Shown: positions 1-56,000 of the stretch, piece by piece | Numbering within the stretch: position 1 is the stretch's first letter | Layout of the letters: each line of letters opens with the position of its first letter | Assembly (NCBI RefSeq): GCF_964340395.1 | Contig: NC_135552.1 | Span: 25,494,181 to 25,558,180, forward strand | Direction of reading: 5' to 3' | DNA length: 64,000 nt | Source: Glandiceps talaboti | Taxonomy: Eukaryota; Hemichordata; Enteropneusta; Spengelidae | Program-made: the position numbers and the translations under genes | Notes under the pieces: model-generated | Database searches by the model: none | Told to the model about the DNA's origin: nothing | What the model saw: the letters and a program-made list of their open reading frames with translations, nothing else

Positions 1-42524
<42,524 letters not shown>

Positions 42525-42674
42525 CATGTCAGCTCTTCCAAAGACCACCCCCCCCCTCCCCCAGCAACACTTTGACCAGACTATGTACAGTAATTTATTC
42601 CCAAATATGTCCCTCTTTATATTTCTATTTTTGTTGTTGTTGTAATATCTGAAATCTGACTGCAAAGCACTGTA

Positions 42675-42680
42675 AATAAA
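42675..42680 (+). terminator. Candidate poly(A) signal AATAAA of the PCNT/AKAP9-like gene
   Basis: First AATAAA after the stop codon, about 150 bp downstream and followed by a T-rich stretch. Later AATAAA motifs (for example near 43747) could be alternatives. Confidence 0.55.
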
Positions 42681-43879
42681 AGTACTCTGAAATTTTTTTG
42701 AAATTTTAATAGAATCTGCTGCAATAGATGAATTTTTTTAAAGTCACTTTTCTATATGACTATAGTTTGATTGGTGCTAAAATAATTCACTGATAAAAGA
42801 CAAATCAAATTCTGCTCTTTATATATCATAAATTTCTGATTTATTTATAGAATTTAGTTAAATATAATGCAAGTGCCTTTTTTTGTTGTGGAAATTAGTG
42901 CTTATTTGTCTAAAACAAGTCTTTCACTGTAATTCTGGTTTAGAAAGATGCATTGTGATCAAATCAAAAAATTGGAAAGAAATTGCACTATGACGTGTTT
43001 TTTTGTACAATTACATATCACAGATTGTTAAATGCTACAGAATTGTATTATTTTTGTATGTGCTTATAGATTGCATGGTTTATTAGAAACTTGGATAGCT
43101 GATGTAAGTTACCCTTTCTGGGCTTTTATTTTAAATCATACCCCGATACTTTATCACCTACTCAGAACACATTCTTTAATCGACATAAAGATTGAATGAT
43201 GGTTATCAAGACAACCTCCCCTTTACAGCAGAAGAAAATGAGAACAATGAATCCAGTTGATCACATGCAAGTCACATGTTAATCACATGGGTAATGCATG
43301 AACAACATTGACCTATCACATGACAAATTGTGGATTCATTATAAACCAAATGAATGATATCCTGATGTGATTTAACTCACTGATTTCAAAATGCAATGAA
43401 CAGATTAAATTCTCAATATCATTTTAAATGAGTTGAAGAAACCCTACGGCTGTTATTTCAAAAATATTATTCATATGAAATGTACAGTTCCTATGTTGGA
43501 GAAACTTTCGAGCTCGATTCCCCTGAACGAGACAACTTTGAAATATGTGCATCCAGCCGACGTAAATACTTGCTTACACTCACTTTGTTTACCTCATATC
43601 TTATCCCACCAGCAAACCAGCCTGTCTTTTTATTTGTACCTCCCTGTTGTCTGTTTGCAAGTGTGCGTGTGTGAGTGTTTGTTTGTTGTATACATGTTTC
43701 AAATGTCATCTCATGACAAATTTTATTTTGTCCAGTTTTTACCAGAAATAAAGTTAATTAAACAAAAACATAGATTTTATGGTTGTCAATTAATTTTCAT
43801 TACCAGTACATAGTTACAAGTTACAAGTTTAGACCCTGCATTTTGAGACCAACATTTATATTGTACAGACAAATATTAC

Positions 43880-44029
43880 ATACTTATTGCCTGGCTATGA
43901 GGGTACAGTAGACATCTATTACCTCTCAGGCTGTTATATAGCAAATACTTACCTGAGGTTGATGGCCAACAACACAAAGGGTAATATGATGTCTACTAGT
44001 GCCTGAATAAGGCCAGGCAATAAGTGTAT
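43880..44029. mobile_element. MITE, copy 2 (inverted relative to copy 1)
   Basis: 150-bp relative of 17816-17989. Its right end, read on the minus strand, matches the left end of copy 1 almost base for base through CACTAGTAGACATCATATTA. Lies between the two convergent genes. Confidence 0.75.
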
Positions 44030-45784
44030 CTTTCAGTTTTGTTTCATTTCTGAATATCCTGGAATTAGAACAAAATGTTAATCCATATTCTCCAAACTTT
44101 AGTCATTTCTTTTCTAACACATGGAATGTAATGTTGGCTATCTAAGGGGAACACTTGGCTTCCCCTACTACAGACACAAGTTTGAGTACAGAATTCATTG
44201 TTGGATTAAAATGTGTTTCATTTTAGAATATCTAAAGTTTTGTTAGTTGTGTCGAATCCAGTATCAAGTGTTTTTTTTTGCATTTTGTTTTTTTAGTTTC
44301 TTTTTACCCTAGCAGCTCCATTTGAAGATCACAATGAAAACACTCCTCACAATGATCCTCACAAATAACTTTGTTCTTGACAAACTTAAATGTCTACACT
44401 GCATAGCCGTTTTGCTGGTGTGTGTTCGTACCTTGTCTTGTATTTGTCTGGGTCAGGTACAACGGAAACATTTTCCTTCAAAAACACAGTCGATTTATTT
44501 TTGAATCTGTATGCATGGCATTCACCAAGATCAATAGAGAGGCTAGCTAGGGTGTGATGTCACTTCCTGTTTGAGTGGTGTTTGGCTGACTAGTCAAAAT
44601 GCCACTGCGCTAATAATAGTGAGTAAAAGTGAACAAAATTGTTGGAAATTGAGAATGTCGGGTTGACTTTAATAAGTCACACACACACAGAGACACACGT
44701 CTACAGAATACTGCACCTCAGTTCAATTGTGCTAAAAATCACAACAGTACCACAGATTAATATTCAGCAAACAAAAATTTAATTTCAAAATAATGCAAAT
44801 TTCATTTTTTTTCTATCAATGTAAAATATTGCACATCTTGAAGGTGATTTTGTTAAGCAGATTCCATGATAAATAATTATTGCAATCTTCAAGTCCAAAT
44901 ACAGAACTATAGTCTATAAAACATAATCTATAAATTAAGTAACTCATCAAAATATCTTTAAAGATATAAAATATAATTTATAAAAAGTGTAAAAAATGTG
45001 ACACTACCGATATTTTGAAGGTCTTGATCTGAAATAATCTACTTTACAATTTCATTGGTGCTCTTTGATATAATTGTGAAAGTTAGTGCAACCATTATCT
45101 AATCAGCTGTTATAGTGAGGGCAGTATGCTAATAAGCTTAATATGAGGTCAATATGGTAATTTATAGTGAGGTCATTATGCTAATAAGCTGTAAGCACAT
45201 CACTCACAAAATCAAGATGAATTCAAGCATAAAGCCTTAAAGGCAACCTTTGTGTTTCTTTCATTTCAGTTTAGTCTTGTGACCAACTCTACACTGTCAC
45301 ATACGTATATGGATTGGATTTCAACAAATCTTTAAAAAAAAGTTTCAACATTTAGTCAATGTTTACTTGAAAGAGTTTATGGAAGCTTGATCCACATGGC
45401 ATGCAAATCTGACCATTAAAAGTAGAAATAAACTCAACCATGTAATTTAATACACAAATGCAAATGATATGCAAATGAGGGTACAATCGTTCATCACACA
45501 GTACGATTTTTATGGAAATCTGCTGTTTCAGATAAGCATGTAATAATAACAGAACCCCTTGACTTATGAGTTCTAGTATGTCTACTCTGGGGTATTAACA
45601 CACACGCTTTGCATTGTTTTCTGCTCCCTACACTTATATAAGTGCACAAGCAATAGTGTAAATACCCGGAGTCCACCACACTTGTACTTGTTTGTGATGG
45701 GTTCTGTCATAGTACATGGCACACATTGTACATAGTACATTGGTCAGAAATTTGAATCACCACATGTCGTTCAGTTTGCCTCTA

Positions 45785-45946
45785 CCGAACAACGCAGGTT
45801 TTCCCCGAGTACTCCAGTTTCCTCCTGCATTAACACTGAACCCATGAGGGATGGCCCTCACTGGACTTCTTGGGAGACAAGTGTTTATATGCTTATAGAA
45901 CTACCCAGTATAAATAAAGATTATTATTATTATTATATTATTATTA
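45785..45946 (+). repeat. Non-LTR element-like 3' tail with (ATT)n
   Basis: CCCGAGTACTCCAGTTTCCT, GGACTTCTTGGGAGA and ACCCAGTATAAATAAAG followed by (ATT)n resemble a 3' tail shared by invertebrate LINEs and SINEs. No coding part remains. Confidence 0.5.
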
Positions 45947-46935
45947 CCACATGAGCTCTGACACGCTATAGGAAACATGATTTGAAAACAGGCTCCACTT
46001 GGGAGAATGCCACGAAAATGGCTCCTATCCATCTATTTATCCAATATGTATAACTGATTTCAAACACTGCACAAATATGAGATGGAAGGATTGGCAAAGT
46101 ATACACAATGTCATGTCAATACTGAATAAAGAGACATTTTCACATAATAATCTTGATTTTAGCATTGTCCCAAATTATCTGGTCATGAGCTGTTCTATGG
46201 TCAAGTTTGCATGAAATTTGATACATCATTCTGTTTATGAGAAAAATACAACGTACCAACTACCCAAGGTGTAATTTTTATTTTCTACTGATAGATAAAT
46301 ATGTCGCGCCTCCCACAATATTCATCACTCAGTCTGATTGGCCAAAAAACTCTCTGAACTCTAAGACTTACAAAATTTACCCAATCATGAATGAGCTTAG
46401 GTTAGTATTTGTAGGATTATTCTGACTCATCAGTTTGATGAGAATGTCTCTATACATAAAAAACATTGTGACAAAGTATTTAAAAGTGTGCATGATGGCA
46501 CTATCCTCAGTAGTGGATTGAAAATACTCTTAAAAATTGTGAAATTCCTCAAACTCCAAAATAGTTAAATGTCAGACTAACCCTTTTCACAATTATTACA
46601 AATGCCAAGGCCGCCACATTGAGTTTCATTCAAAAGAGTGCACATATTGTTTTAAAATTTTACACATTTCACATCTAACATTACTACATGAAGGCACAAA
46701 ATCACAAAAAGGCTAATATTTTGTTGAAAATATCTTCTTCACTCAACCAAGACGTTTCATTGTTGGGTTTCAGAAAATTTGGTGTTACTTAGAGGCTTTA
46801 CATTGTCATTGAGTTATTCTTGTTCAGAGTATATGGAAGTAGTGTCTAATGAGCCTACTGTCAGGATAGTATCATATACCTCGCAGCAAGCCATTGATCA
46901 CGTTGAGTTGTCTACAGTGGCTACTGACCACATCT

Positions 46936-47079
46936 TTACAATCCATTAGCTGGTTGGCTGGCTAAGCTACTACCTGGGTAGAGATGGAAAAATCTTCCAA
47001 GAGTCCAGATTGGGAAAATGTTCCTGTAGCTGGTATAGCTGATAGCACAGGATTTGTTGAAGACACCACTGATATTTTC
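46936..47079 (-). CDS. LSS: LSS last coding exon
   Basis: [29 protein letters not shown], ending LASQPANGL and TAA at 46938-46936. Acceptor CCAACAG. 47 residues, phase 0 in; the C-terminal tail diverges from human as usual. Confidence 0.94.
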   Translation of the reverse strand, partial: ENISGVFNKSCAISYTSYRNIFPIWTLGRFFHLYPGSSLASQPANGL

Positions 47080-50000
47080 CTGTTGGTAAACAAACAGGTT
47101 ACTAGATAGTTATATACACAGGTGAAAGGTACACAAGAGTAAGGTTCACCATCATTACACAAGTATCTCCAACATTTGACTCTTACACTACATTTGTTGA
47201 ATTGCCATTATCAGAACACCTGTGAGTTCACAAAATGTCCCAACACTGCCCTCTCATGATGTGAATTCATTGGTTACTTAACATTGACTGGTTACTGTGA
47301 CAGGTAGGACTGGATAAATTACTTTATAATGTTATCATTCCTTATACTCATTCCTTCATAGTTAACATGAAGGATGTATCTCGGGTATTAATTTATCTGA
47401 AAATCAGAGTTCTTAACATCTCTCAAAATATTGTTGTGTGAAAGTGTTTTACTGGTCCTTTAGAAATAACTGAAAGAAAATTGAGGGGTCACAGTCTTTT
47501 ACCCCCACCCCCTTAGAGTTTAAACACAGTATACAGTGACAATATTGGATTCTGAATTAACATAATTTTGATACCATTTTGACCTTTATTTCCAACATGT
47601 CCAAAATGTGTATGGTGACCCAGGTTTTTAATCTTGATTTTAACTGAAAATAGGTTGGAGTTTTCTTGAACAAAATAACAGCAAAAGTTACAGACTTTTA
47701 TTTGCAAGGTGCAAGCTACATTGACTTGAGAAAGCGTACCTGTGGCCAATCACCATTGGGGAGTTGTCTGGCCATTAGTAGTTGGATTCCCCTCTCAAGT
47801 ACAGATACATCAGGATATCTGAAATAAACAAATCATACAACATTTCCTTTCTGTCAAATATTATCAGATCCTAATAAACGATATACTCTATAAAAATATA
47901 CTTTATATCGTACACAAGCCAGGTTGAACATGTTCAAACAAAAATATGGGTTTTATACCTTGGTTGTCTGAGTCATGACAACTCACATCATCTAAATTAT
48001 TTGTTCTGTGGTGTTTGAAATATGAATCAAAATGATCTGAATTGCCATTATTTTTCCCTATATTTCATAAACTATGCTTGTGGAGGTATAATTACATACA
48101 TCATCCCCCAAATTTTTATTCATTTTCCAGTAAAAATACCCCGGTACTTTGAGCTCAGGCTTTGTCACTACTCATCCATTGACTCATAATGATAAGGCCC
48201 CTTAGGTCGCTCATATTTTCCTTTGTTGAATGAAGAAAATGCACTGTTGATGAGGGAAATTTCTCTCCTGAAGTATGACAATCGCCATAATTTTCATGAA
48301 TTTACACAGGAGATACACACACATCGCACAAATGTATGCATGCATGCACACATACATTATATAGCTTCAGTCACCCAGTCTTACCACTGATGGCTCACTT
48401 CTTGGCCAAGTGAGAGTTGCAGGCATTGCAAAGGTCATTTGTGTAAGGAGGAACATGGCTGCTGTAAAGATCTGTGACAGTCAGTGATTGGATGAAAGAG
48501 ATTCCAAATTTTACTGTTCATCAACTCTGTATATATTTAACAGAAATCATTGTACATTAACTTTTAGAAAATCATCATCACTAGGAGATTAAACAAACTA
48601 CTCATAGCAAAAGTTACCACCATGTGATTTGACTACAAATGTCATATTGTAGGCCAGCCTCTCCATGCAGCCATCTTGTTCCATCTCTGCTGGGGGTGGA
48701 GAGTCTGGGTGACTGAGACTAATACATTATACAAAGTCCATTATCTACCTGACAGCCATCAATCCAAGCAAGGCCCATGCAGTATTGACAATCTGTGATG
48801 TTTCAGATTCTACATATCTCCTTTCTTCACAAGATTCAAAATTCTCTCCCCACCCACCGTCAGACATCTGTTTCTTACACAAAAATTCACAGGCTTTTTT
48901 CACTTCCTGGGTAGCAGTCCTATAGTTCAACAAAAAAACACAACATTTTGTGATCTTTGTGCAAGCCCACAAATGTGCCAATATCTGATGATGTATTCAT
49001 ATTTCATTTATCATTTTTCTTGCTGTCGTGTTTGCTATCTCTGCAGTTTTTCCCATTTTTCTTACTACAATTGGGCATTTGATATCTGAAATAAGTCTTA
49101 TTAAAATATTTCTACTGTATCAGTAATGAACATTTTTTCTGCTCTACTTTTAACACTTGGTGGCGCTGTTCATCAAGAGGGGAACGTTATTGATATATTT
49201 CTCATTATTTTACTTTTCATATCAACAAATTACATCCTCAGTCATCTCTTTGCATGGCCTGTCAGTTTATGAACCAACCATAAACAAACCAAATAGTAAG
49301 ATTGAATGGATTTCTTAGATGGTGTCTGTAAGATTTGCATCAACAGAATTTCACAAAAATGCATATGGACATGTACGTCAGCTGGTAGCAATGCAGGCAC
49401 TTCAAACTTTCTGTTTAATGTAAGTGAGAAAATTTGAATGGGCATGGATACAACAGATCTATAAATAAATTGGATTTTACCATACTACTGATTTGAAGTG
49501 CTTCTGTCTGCATATAAAGTGGTAAACAGCAGAGAAGACTTTCAAAGAGGCCAAGAGCATTTAGTAATGCCAGTCCTTGACTATGTAAATTAACATGTTA
49601 AGTGTCTACATACATACATACATACATACATGGTATCAGACATCACCTACACTGTCAATTGGTGAGAACTGAAATCACCCAAAGGGGAAACATTCATCTC
49701 TTTTCTTGACAAGAATTGGCACAAAGACAAGGCTACCTCTGGTGTTGAATGAGTCTACTTAAAACTCTTTTGTTTTCATACAAAGACTATGAAAGCAGTC
49801 TAAGCCTGAATAATTGTACTACCCTAGTACTACTAGAGTAGTTCTAACAAGGCTGGTAACACAGACCACAGACAATTTTCTCCTGTATTGTCAATGTACA
49901 GACATAGCTCAACACAAAGTGTAATTTGCATTGGCTAGCCTTTCTGGATATCACCAACAAACTAGAAGGTAAGATTTGTCAATTTCTCTATTTTCAACTT

Positions 50001-53000
50001 TCATTCGTACAGTTACAAGATAATCAAAACATGCATTTCTTTTTGCGTTCTGCACAAAATGAGTGTCTTAGGATGTTAAAATGATAAACAGGGTGGTCGA
50101 CAGGAGGAATGTCTACAACATGACAAGCTACTCTCAGAATATACTTTAAGTGTGTTTGTCATGTAGTTATGATCTCAGACACATTTGGTGTTACAGATAT
50201 TACCCCTTTCAAAAATGAAAACTTCTGGAGAATTTCACCACAACATAGTATACATGATGTGAAGTGACATCTGTTGTTGAAATATTCTTGAATCCAAAAT
50301 AAATTCACTTGTTTACAAAAAATTTCAGTTGTTCTATTCTCAATGGTCTACTGCAATTACAACCTCAATCAATGTATGCAGTTCATCAACCATTTGCCAG
50401 AGGCTATTTACATTCAATTAGATCACAACAACAAGTGCTCAGACACTGTAATTAATTCCCTGCCCACTTGGATCATTCCCTACATAAACCAAAGACGGAT
50501 TGGATTGTCTTGTCTGGATAAATACACAGCTTACTAGCATTCTAGAGACAGTATTCAATACATTGTGACTTTCACTCATTAGATTATAAAGTTAACTTTC
50601 TACTTATGTAACATCCAACAAGTTCTTTTCTGATAGACGTTAATGTTAATTGGTTATCAGAATGACATAATAGCCATTATTTCATATTTTCTTTGATTAC
50701 TTACAATGTTTATGTCAAGAGGGTAAGAATCTTGAGAGAAAATAACGTCACAGTTGTGGTAAAAAAAGATCTTAGAGTGTCTCCAAATACAATGTATTAC
50801 TATGCCAATAGAGAAACCTGATGAATAGGCTCAGGAAGTCACAGGTAGATGTAACTACTTATAATACAAAACATGTTTTATTTCTTTGTGCTGCAAATAA
50901 CTTACTAGATAAAGTACTTACCCTAGATCATATCTGTAGCCCATTGCTGAGAATGCTTCTAATCCAAACCAAGTACCATATGTGAAACACACACCCCATG
51001 AACTGAAAACAGTCAAAAATGTAAAGAATGAAATAAAAATTGTGTTCAACAATACTAGTACTACACATAAGACTATATCCGTCCATAGGAGTGTGTCTGT
51101 TTCTCCTATATGTGTGTTATCGGCTCTCCCCCCCCCCCTCACTCTCTCTAACCACATCCCTACCCCAACCATAACCACAAAACACATAGACACATATTCA
51201 GGTCCATATTTTGTTGGTCAAAAATCATAATTTCACATCCATCCATCCACCCATCCATCCATTCATTCACATGCATCCATCCATCCACCCATCCATCCAT
51301 TCATTCACATGCATCCATCCACCCATCCATCCATTCATTCACATGCATCCATCCATCCACCCATCCATCCATTCATTCACATGCATCCATCCAACCATCC
51401 ATCCATTCATTCACATGCATCCATCCATTCATCCATCCACCAGAACTTGATCATTTGATGTAAATATTTGCACTATTTGGAAGATTGGAGTAAACAAACA
51501 ACAAAGTGCAAAATAATCTACTATACATTATAGATAACTTACCCTTCCCATGATCCATCTCTTTTTTGTTCCTTCTTGATATATTCCAATCCATCATCAA
51601 GTGACTTTCTATGAATATATCAAAATACAATGTCATACTTTTTACAAATATATCAGAATATGATATCATATTGTCTATGAATATATAATCATCAGATCCA
51701 AGATCCAATAACCCTGTTTACTAATAAGACCACTACAAATTATCAAAAAATCCAGTCTTTTCATTCCATCCATGGTACATCAACATGTGTATACAATTAC
51801 CTGATTTCATCTTTTCTATGTTCTGGGTGGAAATCATGAAAGTGTTTCAAGGCTTGTATCACAGCTGAAGTACATTCTACATATGTGTAGTCTATCATAA
51901 TATCACCTGTGTATAAAAGATGGAAATGGTTTTAGTCCTTTCATCCCCTATTTCCAAGTGTACATGTCCAGTTTTATCATGGAAAACAATAGACTAAACC
52001 ATAGTTTAGGGGTTACTAGGTTAGATATGATGTACATGCTATGAAAATTTCCAATATTTATAACGATACATTTGGGTTATCATCAAATGAATTTTATAAA
52101 AAAGATATGATTACAATACTAAGTATCAAAATATGTCTCAATCAAATCGAGTGCAATGCGAATTCAAACCTGGTACAAAGGTGACATATCATATGGGACA
52201 TATGCATATCACTTTGTTTTGCAACACATGCAAACTTGACCGAATGGCTACCATATTTGTAGCTAAAAAGCAATATATTAGACTTCGATATACATGTACA
52301 TCTGTCTTCCACTCCCACAGATAGGTAGGAGTGGTAACAGTCAAGTCATTCATTATACATAAGATGTCTGAAACTGTTCACATGTCTTTTTAAATTTCTA
52401 GTGTGTAACTTACCAAACACTTCTGATGGATTCAACAGTTCCAAGAGATGTCCCCCTCTCTTGGTCTCATAAGTAGCAAAACCACCATCTGAATTACGCA
52501 TACTTAGTAACTGTAATAGTCCAAACAATCAAAGAATGGCTGTTTCAGATATATCTACAGAGTAAGTTACTATTTTGATAGTCTACATGTATAGCAAAGT
52601 GAACTTTAAACTTTTGGTATGAGAGGGTGCATGATAATTCTAAAAATACATAATTGTATAATTTCAATAGAAGTATATACTGTACTAGTCTGTATATTGC
52701 TCAATCTAACTTTCTCATTGCAATTATATATCACTGATATGTCTATAGGGGAAATGTAAAAACAGTATGTATTCATGAAAACAATTATACTAGCTCTTTA
52801 TTTCCCACCTTGTAAAACTTTGATTTAATTAAAAGTGATATGGGATTACATTTGTCTGTCATTACATAGCATCAGATAGGAATTTGTTTAGTTTGTGTGA
52901 GAATGACATTGTGAAGTCAGTTATGTGTCATATTGGCATGGAGGGCACAGGTTCATTGTATATCCCTACATTATTGTATGATCCTATTTGTGAATTAGTC

Positions 53001-56000
53001 AGGAGGAGGGGGTGGGGGTGAAAATTGAGGGGTATTTACCACATTGACAGCATCAAAGAGTTTCTCATCTGGAATATGATTCTTTATGTTAGCACACTTC
53101 TCTTGTAGCAACATTACAGACTTCAAACCCTCAGCTGTACAATCACTAACAGTCCATCCACAGTCACGAGTACTGAATGGAAAACCACCCTATATAACAT
53201 CAAATTACACAGTTTCACATTAAGAAGTCACCATGAAATTTATTTCACCAGATAACAAAAATAAGCTACACTTTCAAAGAACATAACTATGACACAAATA
53301 TACAAAATGAATACAAAAGGAATATATAATTGTTATCTCAGTGATGTGGACCATGGAAACAGTTCGGCCGAAAATAATCTGATCTGATCTGATCTGATCT
53401 GATCTAATCTAATCTAATCTAATCTAATCTATTCTAATCTAATCTAATCTGTAGATAACACAAAGTTCCTACCTTGTTCATTTGTCTGTAGTATTTCTGA
53501 TAATCAGGAGGGTTGTCTGGTACTTGAGTTAACTTAAAGAAGTGATGGGCATGTTGTAGACAGTTACTGAAGTCTGTTTTCTTATGTGCATCAGCTTCTA
53601 GGAATGCTTGCACTACAAATGCTGTGTCCCACAACTGAGATCCATTGGTACCCTAGTGATACATTGTGATATACATGGGTTTTCATAAACTCTATGGCAT
53701 TTATCACTTATCAGTTTAACAATAGCAAGTGAGAATTATCAATTGACACCAAGTAGCAAAGCTTTTTAATGACAATACAATATCTTTTCTTTAAAATTGT
53801 TATGAGTATCTTTTAAAATAAAATGAAAAAAGTGATTAAAAAACACTTTCAAGCTATGAAACATATGAACACTAATAGACATACACAGATGCATAATTAT
53901 ATAAACATAGCTTCGATACAAACATGTATTGGTACACAAAAAGATCTTACAATACATTCATACAACCCCACCACCACCACCACCACCACCACCACCACAC
54001 AAACACATGCACACAAACACACATACATACATACATACATACATACATACATACATACATACATACATACATACATACATACACACATACACACACATAC
54101 ATGCACACACACACATATATATATACACACATAATACATACATACATACACACACATACATACACACACATACATACATACATACATACATACATACATA
54201 CATACATACATACATACATACATACATACATACATACATACAAAACTAAACAATTACTGTAAACTATTAATGAATACACAATGTATTCTTACATTCATCT
54301 TCATACCGTCAAGTCCAAGCCTACAGAAAAGAAAAAGAGAATATTCTGACAATGTTTAAAATACATTGCACCATGTCTAGCTGACTGTGAAGAGACTATA
54401 CAAACAATTCCATTTATCAATGATGGTCTAACATGTGAAAGAAGTCATATCTGTATTGCATCTGAAATAATCAGTACCATGACAGCTAGCCTTATGAAAT
54501 CCTATACACTGTGAACAAATCAACTTGTACATTCTGTAAATCAGTTAATCTTTTACACAAGTATTTTCAACAATCATTATACTCTTAGTAGTTTTATAAA
54601 TGACAGACTATTAAACAAACTTTTTAAACAAATTAACAGACAAAATAAAAGTAAAACACAGCCACACATCAAAGTAAACAATTTGATATTCCTTACCACA
54701 GATAGTCTGAGATTCTATCGACGTGCTGCTTAAAGACAATAGAGTTTGGACCATCTACATGCCACCTTACTAACATGTTTATAACCTTGGAAATCTACAA
54801 AGTCAAAAAAATAAAGCTTTCAATCCTTTTCTAATTCCTGTAAAATTTGATGTAAAATAAGACCAATTTAGATGATTATTTTTCATATTTGAAATTTCCT
54901 TAGATAATCAAAATGTTGGCAGAAATAACTCTGGAAAACTTCGAATACAAATAGGAAAAGTCATTGGGAAATGTTACTGCATTTAGTAAAGAAATAATAT
55001 TTACTGCAAATGGTATAATTTTGCAACAGTGAATTCAACAATATAGTTGGGAAATGTAACAACTGATCAATTGCACTAATAACACTGTATCATACAAAAT
55101 TGAACCTTATGGGTGTACTGTTGGAAGACTTAATAAATATTCATGCACTTTAAAGACCTATTATCACCTTTGATAAATGATGGACATTATCATACAAAAT
55201 TGAACCTTATGGGTGTACTGTTGGAAGACTTACTGGTCCAATACTAATACACTTTGTAAATCTATCATCGGCTTGGATATGTTCAAAGCATTCTTGAATA
55301 GCCTTCTGCCGTAGTCTTCTACTATGCCATGCTTCATATATATTCATTACTCCTACAAATTAAATGGGAATATCTCATGAAAAAATTTGCAATTAAAAAA
55401 AAAGGAATTATGATATATGTATTCCTGGTTATTACTGTTACATGCATTAATATATCTACTACATGACATACCATATTGACAGCTACTAAATTTTAACAGC
55501 TGATAATATTGCATACTCCAAATCAAATGTTTTGGGTCACAGCTGCTATGTTAGCATTTTACTAAATTAATATAAAGTATGTAATACTACACACAAAAGG
55601 TCATTCTTTGACTTGACTTTAAATTGTTCACATACCATAGGCTAGGTTGAGTAGCCAGCTATGTGGAGTATACAGGTCTGGTTCTCTCACATTGTTTCTC
55701 TGTGATGTCCAGTTTATACTGTCATAGTCTTCAACATACAATTCCTGTAATATCAATATTTATGGTTTGTATGATTTAAAGGCCCTGTGTGGATTCTCAA
55801 ATTTAGGTGAGAAAAACAGATGTATGGGCAGAGCTATAGAAAAAGTTGGTCTTGAATAAAAGGAATACTAAAATCTAGCAAATCTGTATTGCTGAAATAA
55901 TATGATAACATAATGTGACCTGAGACTGAATCATGGGCCTTTAAGAGTCTTCTTTTGCAAAGATTCTTTAGTTAGCCCAATGGTGCATTACCCTTTCTCT

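Larger units (their letters stand above)
42525..46935. other. Convergent intergenic region
   Basis: 4.4 kb between two stop codons. Holds the 3'UTR of the PCNT/AKAP9-like gene, a MITE, a ~45-bp duplication near 45113-45195 and a LINE/SINE-like 3' tail. No coding region is supported. The LSS 3'UTR must occupy its right end, but no poly(A) signal is clear. Confidence 0.65.

Noticed and set aside
43433-43813. 126-codon frame beyond the PCNT/AKAP9-like stop
   Set aside because: No homology recognised, AT-rich and in the expected 3'UTR or intergenic DNA.
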